From an uncultured Myxococcales bacterium (lineage in GTDB: Bacteria; Myxococcota_A; UBA9042), in assembly GCA_937915965.1 (NCBI GenBank), contig CALGHC010000360.1, positions 1-6,579 of the forward strand: 6,579 nt of DNA, in the 5' to 3' direction. The number at the start of each line of letters is the position of its first letter. Positions within the stretch are counted from its first letter, which is position 1. Under the pieces are notes generated by a model. It saw only the letters and a list, made by a program, of their open reading frames with translations. It did not search any database and was not told the origin of the DNA. The translations under genes were made by a program, and so were the position numbers. Shown here one piece after another: positions 1 through 5,614 of the stretch.

Positions 1-843
1 CGCCGTGCCCGCCGCCAACCCCGTCGCCGATGGCCGCACAGACACGTGGCCGCGCAGGCGGGTCGGTCCGTCGATGGTCAGGCCGGCGATCAGCGCGACG
101 GTGAGCGCCCCGCTTGTTTTGCCGGCCCGCTCAAGTGTACCGGTGGGCTGCAGAGGGGCGTCGCTGCTCCCGACCGCCAGCGCGGCCCGCGGTCCATCGG
201 GCCCGGTCGACAGGCTGCCGCTGAGGCCCAGGCCGTCGAGGGCCACGCGACCGGTGATCGCCCCATCGTGGGCGCGGATCACCGCCACCGATACCGACGA
301 GACCACCAGCGACGTCACGCCAACCGCTCGTTCCGACGCCAAGGCCGCGAGCTGTTGCGAGAGCGGCACTGCGGGCGTTGGCGCGTCGTCCCTTGCGAGG
401 TGCGCGAGCGGCACGTCAAGGGAGGTGCCGCGGACGTCGTCGACGACGACGGTCGCTGTGACGCCGTGGATCGCCAGACGGTTCAAGACCAGGTCGCCAC
501 TGATCAAGGTGCCCAGTGACCAGTCGACCTCGACGCGGTCGACGCGCAGCAGCTGTGCCGCGAGCTGGTCGTGTGGCGGCGGGCTGGCGATCGACAGCCC
601 CTCGAGCACCAGCCCGGAGCCCGGCGAGACCCGCAACGCCCGGTAGTCCACGACCAGGCCGGTCTGAGCCCGCGCCACCCCGGCAACGCGCTCCCGCACG
701 AATGGCGCGTCGAGGTTGTTGACCAGCAAGGCGGTCAGCACCGCGAGGATCAGGCCGAGTCCGGCGACGGACACCAGCAGCGCGCGCCGCCAGCGACGAC
801 GGCGAGGATCGACCGGTCTCGAATCTGGGCTGCCGTCTGCCAA
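1..843 (-). CDS. AsmA-like (AsmA/TamB/DUF748-type) membrane-anchored protein, N-terminal part
   Basis: The open frame gives 281 residues without a stop and runs off the left edge, so the C-terminus is missing. Residues 14-20 are arginine-rich (RRRRWRR) and lead straight into a hydrophobic helix at about 21-42, which fits a single inner-membrane anchor with a cytoplasmic N-terminus. The segment NNLDAPFVRERVAGVARAQ followed by TGLVVDYRALRV and GLVLEGLSIASP is the pattern seen at the start of AsmA-superfamily proteins: an anchor, a helix, then beta-strand repeats. Family members work in the periplasm in lipid transport or outer-membrane assembly. The exact role here is unknown. I chose the TTG at 841-843 because the frame has no ATG, GTG or TTG between the in-frame stop at 892-894 and this codon. 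GGAGG lies 4 nt upstream, and any later start would cut into the anchor. It lies 48 bp after the DHH gene on the same strand, so co-transcription is likely. The family call is from pattern recognition, not a search. Confidence 0.75.
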   Translation of the reverse strand, partial: MADGSPDSRPVDPRRRRWRRALLVSVAGLGLILAVLTALLVNNLDAPFVRERVAGVARAQTGLVVDYRALRVSPGSGLVLEGLSIASPPPHDQLAAQLLRVDRVEVDWSLGTLISGDLVLNRLAIHGVTATVVVDDVRGTSLDVPLAHLARDDAPTPAVPLSQQLAALASERAVGVTSLVVSSVSVAVIRAHDGAITGRVALDGLGLSGSLSTGPDGPRAALAVGSSDAPLQPTGTLERAGKTSGALTVALIAGLTIDGPTRLRGHVSVRPSATGLAAGTA

Positions 844-891
844 GACGCCTCCACCGCCGCCGCGGCGGGGTCGCCATGATGTGGGTCGCCG

Positions 892-1764
892 TCAGGGCCG
901 CTCGCTGGCGAGCACCTGTCGTCCAGAAGTAAAGCCAGCCGCGTGGGCGTGGCCCCCACCGCCGTACCGCTGGGCCAGGCTGGCAACCTCGGGGCCGTCG
1001 GCTTGCATCGAGCGCACGCTGTAGCGGTACAGCTTTCGCTCCAGGCGCCACGCGACCGCGATGCCGGAGTGCGCCGTGGCCACCGCATTGGCGACGTCGC
1101 TGCCCAGGTCGCCGTCGGCGGGATCGAGACGAACCGCGGTCACCTGGGTCTCGCCCAGCCAGGCGGGTGCTGCTTTGGGGAGGTAGGCGTCGACGCGGGC
1201 GTCGTGCTGCTCGCGCCTCGCCTCGCCCCGCGCGACGACGGCCGCGAGATCACAATCCATCTCTCCGGCCAGCGTCGCGATCTGATCAGGACGGATGCAG
1301 CGGCGCAGCAACATCTGCAGGTCTCGGCTCTGGGGCAGGGCGTTGCGCCACAGGTCCATGTCTTCGACGTAGCGGACGATTGTCGGTGGCTCGGCGTCGC
1401 CGTGGAAGTGCCGCCAGGCGAGCATCGCGCCGCTGCGAGTCGTATCGATATGAACCCAGGGACGTCCTTCGGCGTAGGGCTTGGAGGTGAGGTGGTGGTC
1501 GAGCACGATCACCTGGCTTGCCAGGCTCGCGAGCAGGTCGAGCTGCGGACCCGGCACGCACACATCGATCAGGAAGACCTCGGCGCCGCGCGCTTTCGCG
1601 GTCTTGCACAGCGCGTCCGGCATCATCGGGATCAGCTGGACGGCGGCGCCGGCAGTGTGCAGGGCCTCGCGCGCGATCCAGGCAGCCGTCGCGCCGTCGG
1701 GGCAGGAGCGGTGGTAGTAGACCACGCATCTCCGCTGCCCTGCTGTTGCGGTCGACGTCACCAT
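892..1764 (-). CDS. DHH/DHHA1 family phosphoesterase (NrnB-like)
   Basis: A complete protein of 290 residues. The DHH-family motifs are in order. Motif I is YYHRSCPDG (residues 16-24), the H-x2-C-P-D-G version of the usual DxD. Next come FLIDVCVP with D67, VLDHH with D89-H90-H91, and YVEDMDLW with D135 and D137. The C-terminal DHHA1 signature GGGGHAHAAGF is at 268-278. These aspartates and histidines bind two metal ions, usually Mn2+, in the family. The closest known theme is NrnB/COG2404, which includes oligoribonuclease or nanoRNase and cyclic-nucleotide phosphodiesterases, so hydrolysis of short RNA or pNpN-type substrates in the cytoplasm is the best guess. Substrate cannot be read from sequence; related DHH proteins cleave pAp, c-di-AMP or polyphosphate. 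AAGGGA lies 10 nt before the ATG, a rather long spacer. Upstream is the 11-bp repeat array; downstream, 48 bp away, is the AsmA-like gene. Confidence 0.88.
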   Translation of the reverse strand: MVTSTATAGQRRCVVYYHRSCPDGATAAWIAREALHTAGAAVQLIPMMPDALCKTAKARGAEVFLIDVCVPGPQLDLLASLASQVIVLDHHLTSKPYAEGRPWVHIDTTRSGAMLAWRHFHGDAEPPTIVRYVEDMDLWRNALPQSRDLQMLLRRCIRPDQIATLAGEMDCDLAAVVARGEARREQHDARVDAYLPKAAPAWLGETQVTAVRLDPADGDLGSDVANAVATAHSGIAVAWRLERKLYRYSVRSMQADGPEVASLAQRYGGGGHAHAAGFTSGRQVLASERP

Positions 1765-1806
1765 CAGATCTACGTCCCTTGCGCCCGTGAAGAGCGCCTT
1801 GTTCGC

Positions 1807-1993
1807 GTCATCCGCGGGTTGCCCGCGGGTTGCCCGTGGGTCGCCCGTGGGTTGCCAGCGAATTTCCCGGGGCTTGCCCGGGGTCTGCCCGGGGTCTGCC
1901 CGGGGTCTGCCCGGGGTCTGCCCGGGGCTTTCGCGTGGTCTTCCCGGGGTCTGCCCGCGGTTCGCCCGTGGCTCGCCTGCGGTCTGCCAGGCC
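1807..1993. repeat. Tandem array of about seventeen 11-bp units in an intergenic gap
   Basis: The gap 1765-2026 holds no convincing gene. From 1807 to 1993 the plus strand reads as 17 consecutive 11-mers with consensus TCTGCCCGGGG. Four adjacent copies at 1884-1927 are identical. Copies on either side drift (GTTGCCCGTGG, CTTGCCCGGGG, TCTGCCCGCGG, TTCGCCCGTGG), and the outermost are poor (GTCATCCGCGG, TCTGCCAGGCC). Phase is never lost. Each good unit contains the self-complementary CCCGGG, so a transcript would form serial hairpins. The plus strand also has six GGGG tracts at 11-nt steps (1869-1927) with 7-nt spacers, formally a G-quadruplex pattern. The period is close to one helical turn and is not a multiple of three. 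The array begins 42 bp above the DHH start and ends 33 bp below the preceding stop codon, so any promoter for the DHH gene must lie in or beyond it. Function is unknown. Confidence 0.92.
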
Positions 1994-2026
1994 GCAGCGC
2001 GCTCGCCTCGGCCCCAGGATCTCGCC

Positions 2027-4069
2027 TCAGCCGCCGGACACCGTTCGGCGCCGTCGCCGCGCCCACAGCATCGCCATCGCGGCGACGATCAGCAACCACG
2101 CGACCGGCGCACCGTGGCCAGCCGGTGAAGCGCTGCAGCCGTCGTCCTCGGCCTTCTTCGGCGTCGCGGTAGCGACGCACGTGGTGCCCTCGCAGATGGT
2201 CCCCGGCGGGCACGCACCGCATGACCCCCCGTCGGCGCCGCCGGTCTCGGCCGTCGACGAGTCGACCACGGCCGTGTCGATCGCTGCGACGTCGTCCTCG
2301 TCGCCGCCGTCTGCCGCCGCGCCGTCGTCCTCGCCGCTGCCGTCGCCCGCGTCGTTCGCGTTGACCGCGTCAGAACCGCTGTCCTCGGTTGCGTCCGGTT
2401 CGTCGCCAACGTCGTCGCCGCCGCCGTCGCCCGCGGCGTCCTCGCCAATGTCGCTGCTGCCCGCATCCTCGCCGGGCGGGTCGCTGCCGGGCAGTACGCA
2501 GCCGGTGGGCTCCTTGCAGCCCGTCGCACAGTCGTTCACCGCCACCTCGTCGAGGCAGCCGTCGTCGTTGGAGTCCTTGCACACCTTGGCCTGATCAGCC
2601 CCCGCCGCCCCGCCCCCGGCGAGGCACATCATCGCGCCGACGTCCGCGCAGGTGTCGACGCAGCCGTCCTCGTTGCAAGCGGCGTCGCTGCAGGTCGCCG
2701 CGATTTTGCAGTCCTCGATGGCCTTGAGCTCCAAGCACGAGTCGCTGTCCCAGTCGCCGCACTCGCTGACGTGCCAGCGGCCCAGTGAGTCCTTGTCGCA
2801 CTGCTTGGCGCCCGCCGAGTCGCACAGGTCGATGCAATTCGATGAGCACGAACCGTATTGGCAGAACTGGCCCGGGTTGCAGTTGGTCGCGGCGAACCAG
2901 TCGAAGCAGGGGTCGCTGTCGGCGAGCCCGCAGCCGTAGATGACCCAGCGCTTCTCGACCTCGTCCCACTCGCACTTCTTGTCGTAGGGCCCCGCGCACT
3001 CGTTCTTGCAGCTCTTGACGCAGATATGGTTCGCGCAAACGTATCCGTCCGAGCAGGGCGCGACGCCGCCGTCGCTGGTCTCGTCGACGTCCCCATCGCA
3101 GTCGTTGTCGACGCCGTCGCAGACCTCGTCGTCGGTGGCGCCGCTGCAGTCGTTGTCGATGCCGTCGCAGGTCTCGATCGCGCCCGGATGGATGGCGTCG
3201 TTGTTGTCGTCGCAGTCGACATCGGCGGTCGCGCCGTCCTTGTCCTGGTCCTTGGCGATGGTGATCACCAGCTCGGGCGCGTGCGTGCCTTCCTTGGACG
3301 AGAACGCGACCCACCGTTCGATGACCGCGTCCTTTTTGCCGAAGTCCGGATCGTAGAGATGGAAGCCGCAGTTCTCGTCGATCGTTCCGTCGGGCTTGTC
3401 GACGTTGCCAGTGAGCCAGTCCGCCACCGCCTTGGTGACGTCGTAGATCCACACCTGGCCAGATGTGTTGAAGATGTTCTGCGGCAGCGAGTTCCACGTC
3501 GTACCGTTGGTGTCGTTCAGTTCGGTCTCGGCCCACTGACACAGCGTGTTGGGCACACCGATCTTCTTCAAGCGCGTCACCGCGACCTTGGCGGGTCCGC
3601 CCTGCTTCTCGGTGACGTCCCCCACCCGCATGCGCAGCTCGGCTTTGACGACCGCGCCCTTGGGTACGCCGTTGAGGTTGAAACGAATGTACGTGCGGAA
3701 CTTGCGGAAGGCGGTCCACTCAGGCACCGCCGTGTCGCAGGTGTCCTTCTCCGCGCAGAACGCCTTCTCGTCGCCCTTCGCCGGGCAACAGACCAGCGCT
3801 GGCTTCTTCAACGTGCAGTAGTTCTTGGCGTCGTCCGGGTTGCAGTCCTGCGGCACCGTGCCGACCTTGAGGATCGGCTCCGTGCCGTGCACGGTCTTGT
3901 CGTCGTGGGTCGCCCAGGTGTCATGGGCCGGCTTGAGCGTGACCTCTTCCATTCCTGAGGGGTCGCCCTCGGCGTAGGCCGTCGAGATCACGAAGGAGCT
4001 GGTTAGCAGCGCCAGCGACAAAGCCAGCATCCGCCGTTGGGCCATGCGGTTGGTGGTCGCGTTGCGCAT
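2027..4069 (-). CDS. Exported DNRLRE / MopE-like / Cys-rich protein with MYXO-CTERM anchor
   Basis: A complete 680-residue protein. The signal peptide is residues 1-33, cleaving after AYA. A DNRLRE-like beta domain spans about 43-272 (DTWATH near its start, RFRTYIRFNL-type core at 122-132, then VWIYDVTKAVADWL and APELVITI). It carries a six-cysteine insertion at 76-111. MopE-like metal-binding motifs follow: DQDKDGATADVDCDDNND at 274-291, CDGIDNDC at 301-308 and CDGVDNDCDGDVDE at 317-330. Three eight-cysteine modules lie at 354-524, an acidic linker at about 531-610, a short C-x5-C-x4-C knot at 620-631, and a tripartite tail: GCSAS at 644, a hydrophobic helix at 655-670 and RRRRR at 671-675. 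In Myxococcota this tail is recognised by myxosortase, giving a surface-anchored or released protein. I infer a calcium-binding, disulfide-rich surface protein; its ligand is unknown. The start at 4069 has GGGAGG 5 nt upstream and begins the signal peptide. The frame remains open to 4699, but that extension is antisense to gsk. Confidence 0.9.
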   Translation of the reverse strand: MRNATTNRMAQRRMLALSLALLTSSFVISTAYAEGDPSGMEEVTLKPAHDTWATHDDKTVHGTEPILKVGTVPQDCNPDDAKNYCTLKKPALVCCPAKGDEKAFCAEKDTCDTAVPEWTAFRKFRTYIRFNLNGVPKGAVVKAELRMRVGDVTEKQGGPAKVAVTRLKKIGVPNTLCQWAETELNDTNGTTWNSLPQNIFNTSGQVWIYDVTKAVADWLTGNVDKPDGTIDENCGFHLYDPDFGKKDAVIERWVAFSSKEGTHAPELVITIAKDQDKDGATADVDCDDNNDAIHPGAIETCDGIDNDCSGATDDEVCDGVDNDCDGDVDETSDGGVAPCSDGYVCANHICVKSCKNECAGPYDKKCEWDEVEKRWVIYGCGLADSDPCFDWFAATNCNPGQFCQYGSCSSNCIDLCDSAGAKQCDKDSLGRWHVSECGDWDSDSCLELKAIEDCKIAATCSDAACNEDGCVDTCADVGAMMCLAGGGAAGADQAKVCKDSNDDGCLDEVAVNDCATGCKEPTGCVLPGSDPPGEDAGSSDIGEDAAGDGGGDDVGDEPDATEDSGSDAVNANDAGDGSGEDDGAAADGGDEDDVAAIDTAVVDSSTAETGGADGGSCGACPPGTICEGTTCVATATPKKAEDDGCSASPAGHGAPVAWLLIVAAMAMLWARRRRRTVSGG
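2045..2140 (-). other. MYXO-CTERM-type sorting tail (protein-level)
   Basis: This codes for residues 644-675 of the preceding protein: Gly-Cys-Ser, a short Pro/Gly spacer, a membrane helix rich in Ala, Leu and Met, and five consecutive arginines. In known MYXO-CTERM proteins the invariant cysteine is lipid-modified or cleaved near by a rhomboid-like or CPBP-family myxosortase. Here the cysteine is C645. The tail is the strongest taxonomic clue in the window. Confidence 0.85.
2240..2479 (-). other. Acidic low-complexity linker (protein-level)
   Basis: This codes for residues 531-610. Of these 80 residues 27 are Asp or Glu and none is Lys or Arg; the rest is mostly Ala, Gly and Ser. It separates the eight-cysteine modules from the C-terminal cysteine knot and MYXO-CTERM anchor, and is probably an extended, disordered stalk that lifts the domains off the surface. 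On DNA it appears as a degenerate GTC/GCC-rich tract on the plus strand, which explains several long spurious frames here. Confidence 0.8.
2498..3010 (-). repeat. Three tandem eight-cysteine modules (protein-level repeat)
   Basis: This codes for residues 354-524. Cysteines fall at 354, 358, 366, 380, 388, 397, 403, 408; then 412, 416, 424, 437, 445, 454, 460, 465; then 470, 474, 482, 497, 505, 514, 518, 524. The steps are 4, 8, 13-15, 8, 9, 4-6 and 5-6 in every module, while the residues between are poorly conserved apart from D-S-D or N-D-D before the fifth cysteine and an Ala two to three residues before the sixth. Constant spacing and variable filling suggest a conserved disulfide fold. 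I do not recognise a named family for it. Confidence 0.85.
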
Positions 4070-4276
4070 CTCGGCCTCCCTTGCTGGCACCGGCGATGCT
4101 TGCTCGGGCCGCGGCGTTTCCCCATGTCTTGCACGGTCTAGCAGCGTCAGCAGCGATCGGCAATGCCACATGCGCCGGCGACGCGTCTGGCGCGGCGCGG
4201 TATGTCGCGGTATGTCGCGGTCTGACGCTGACGCCAACCTCCGCCACCACGCGGGCCGACCCGCACAGGGCTGCAC
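4070..4276. promoter_or_regulatory. Divergent intergenic region between the MYXO-CTERM gene and gsk
   Basis: This 207-bp gap separates two divergent starts, so it should hold both promoters. On the minus side GGGAGG at 4075-4080 is a strong ribosome-binding site 5 nt before the ATG at 4069. On the plus side AGGG at 4267-4270 sits 6 nt before the gsk ATG. No sequence is close to the TTGACA/TATAAT consensus. The best minus-strand pair I could find is TTGCCG (4163-4158) and TAGACC (4140-4135) with a 17-nt spacer, which is weak. A triple 10-bp repeat lies at 4197-4226. Confidence 0.55.
4197..4226. repeat. Triple 10-bp direct repeat upstream of gsk
   Basis: GCGGTATGTC occurs twice in perfect tandem (4197-4206 and 4207-4216) and is followed by a diverged third copy, GCGGTCTGAC (4217-4226). 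The array ends 50 bp before the gsk start codon. Helical-turn spacing upstream of a start would suit an operator, but it could also be simple slippage. No regulator gene is visible in the window. Confidence 0.6.
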
Positions 4277-5572
4277 ATGCGCTTTCCTGGCAAACGAAAG
4301 ACCAAACACTACTTTCCCGTCGCCGAGCGATCCCACCACTCCTTTGTCGAGGGCTCGAGCGACACCGATGTCTACCTCGCCGGCATCGATCAGGTGCTCG
4401 TCGACATCGAGGCCCACGTCGACGACGACTTTCTCGATCGTCTCGGCGTCGGCAAAGGTCAGTCGATCGTCCTCGACGACGCGGTCATCGACGCCACCTA
4501 TGACGCGCTGAAGGCCGCGGACCGGATCGTCGGGGAGTACGCTGGCGGATCGGTGGGCAACACCCTGCACAACTACGCTGTCCTCGCCGACGAGCGCGCG
4601 GTGCTGCTGGGCGCCATCACCCGCCACATCACCATCGGCGACTACGCCTTCCACTACGTGCGCAACACGTCGAGCCGGGTGAACCTTGACCACCTCCATT
4701 CGGTCGACGGCCCCATGGGGCGGGCGATCTGTTTCGTGACCTCTGACGGCGAGCGCACCTTCGCCATCAGCCGCGGCGTGATGGACGACGTGCCGGTCGC
4801 CTCCCTGCCAGGCGACCTGATCGGCGGCGCCGCTGCGCTGGTGCTGACGGCCTACCTCCTGCGGGACCCGTCCGCGCCGATCTACACGACAACGCTGCGT
4901 GCTATCGAGGTGGCCCGCACAGCCGGCGTGCCGGTGGTGCTATCCCTGGGCACCGCCTGGCTCGTGCGCGACAACCGCGACTTCCTCGCCGACCTGATCC
5001 GCGACAGCGTCACCATCGTCGCCGGCAATCTCGACGAGTTTGCCGCGCTCACGGGCGAGACCGACCCGCTGATCGCCGGGCGCGCCGCGCTTGCGCTCGC
5101 CGATCTCGTCTTGCTGACCCGCGATCGCCACGGCCTGTACCTGTGCGGTCACGTCGACGCGGCACAGGCGCGCGAGACGGGCGATGCGATTCATTCGAAG
5201 TCGATCGCCGAGTACAACCGCTTCGAGTACAGCCGCGCGATGCGCCGGGTCGACTGCGACTCGCCGCTACAGGTCTTCTCGCACATCAACCCCTATCACG
5301 GCGGCACCGCCGTCGTGCGCAACACCAACGGCGCCGGCGACGCCGCCCTCGCCGCGTTGCTGCACGATCTGGCGGCAAACGCCCACCACCGCAAGGTCTC
5401 GCCGACGTCGCCCAAGCACAGCGCCTCGTTCCTCACCTACTCGTCGATGCATCAGATCTGCAAATACGCCAACCGGGTCAGCTACGAGGTGCTGCGCCGC
5501 AACGCGCCGCGGCTCACCTACGGCTTGCCCGAGCGCGAGGAATCCCTTGAGGACGGTTATTGGGAGTGGTGA
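4277..5572 (+). CDS. gsk: Inosine-guanosine kinase
   Basis: It phosphorylates inosine and guanosine with ATP to give IMP and GMP, a cytoplasmic purine-salvage step. The 431 residues are collinear with the E. coli enzyme (434, from memory). The N-terminus MRFPGKRKTKHYFPV, GIDQVLVDIEAHVDD at 36-50, AGGSVGNTLHNYAVLAD at 89-105, VDGPMGR at 143-149, GERTFAISRG at 158-167, SKHSASFLTYSS-type and CKYANRVSYEVL segments near 379-406, and the end RLTYGLPEREESLEDGYWEW all follow it. PfkB-family features are N251-x2-E254 for Mg/ATP binding and NTNGAGD at 349-355, where D355 is the expected catalytic base. The start is fixed by the conserved N-terminus and by AGGG 6 nt upstream. It is divergent from the MYXO-CTERM gene and convergent with the lamin-tail gene, so it is probably transcribed alone. 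No key residue is missing. Confidence 0.96.
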   Translation: MRFPGKRKTKHYFPVAERSHHSFVEGSSDTDVYLAGIDQVLVDIEAHVDDDFLDRLGVGKGQSIVLDDAVIDATYDALKAADRIVGEYAGGSVGNTLHNYAVLADERAVLLGAITRHITIGDYAFHYVRNTSSRVNLDHLHSVDGPMGRAICFVTSDGERTFAISRGVMDDVPVASLPGDLIGGAAALVLTAYLLRDPSAPIYTTTLRAIEVARTAGVPVVLSLGTAWLVRDNRDFLADLIRDSVTIVAGNLDEFAALTGETDPLIAGRAALALADLVLLTRDRHGLYLCGHVDAAQARETGDAIHSKSIAEYNRFEYSRAMRRVDCDSPLQVFSHINPYHGGTAVVRNTNGAGDAALAALLHDLAANAHHRKVSPTSPKHSASFLTYSSMHQICKYANRVSYEVLRRNAPRLTYGLPEREESLEDGYWEW

Positions 5573-5576
5573 ACGT

Positions 5577-5600
5577 GGCCCCTGCGGTCAGTCACGGGCC
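5577..5600. terminator. Possible bidirectional hairpin between convergent genes
   Basis: The 42-bp gap between the convergent stops of gsk and the lamin-tail gene contains an inverted repeat, GGCCCCTG / CACGGGCC, with an 8-nt loop and one C-C mismatch. A second, competing 5-bp stem (GGCCG / CGGCC, 5597-5612) overlaps it. Neither is followed by a T-run on either strand, so intrinsic termination is doubtful. Location is the main support. Confidence 0.3.
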
Positions 5601-5614
5601 GGCGAAGCGGCCGC

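Noticed and set aside
416..1088. Minus-strand frames of 211 and 112 residues near the DHH/AsmA-like junction
   Set aside because: They are arginine-rich and out of frame with both the DHH end and the AsmA-like protein, whose membrane anchor and strand pattern are convincing.
1807..1993. CRISPR array
   Set aside because: The 11-bp units abut directly with no spacers and no cas gene is present.
943..2172. 409-residue plus-strand frame through the DHH gene and repeat array
   Set aside because: It is antisense to a gene with clear DHH motifs, and its Leu-Pro-Gly repeats are only the translation of the 11-bp array.
1770..2222. 150-residue minus-strand frame with PGRPRA-type repeats
   Set aside because: It overlaps the 3' end of the MYXO-CTERM gene in another frame and its composition is that of the 11-bp repeat. 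No ribosome-binding site or known domain supports it.
2595..3958. Long frames on both strands across the cysteine-rich coding region
   Set aside because: They are shadows caused by high GC and GTC/GAC-rich codons, full of Arg or Val/Asp/Ala, and are antisense or out of frame to the well-supported protein.
4070..4699. N-terminal extension of the MYXO-CTERM protein by 210 residues
   Set aside because: The extra frame lies antisense to the conserved gsk start and divergent promoter. The true start at 4069 has a strong ribosome-binding site and begins a signal peptide.
5597..5612. Strong intrinsic terminator after gsk
   Set aside because: The stem is only 5 bp, overlaps a competing hairpin and has no T-run, so it is kept only as a weak candidate.
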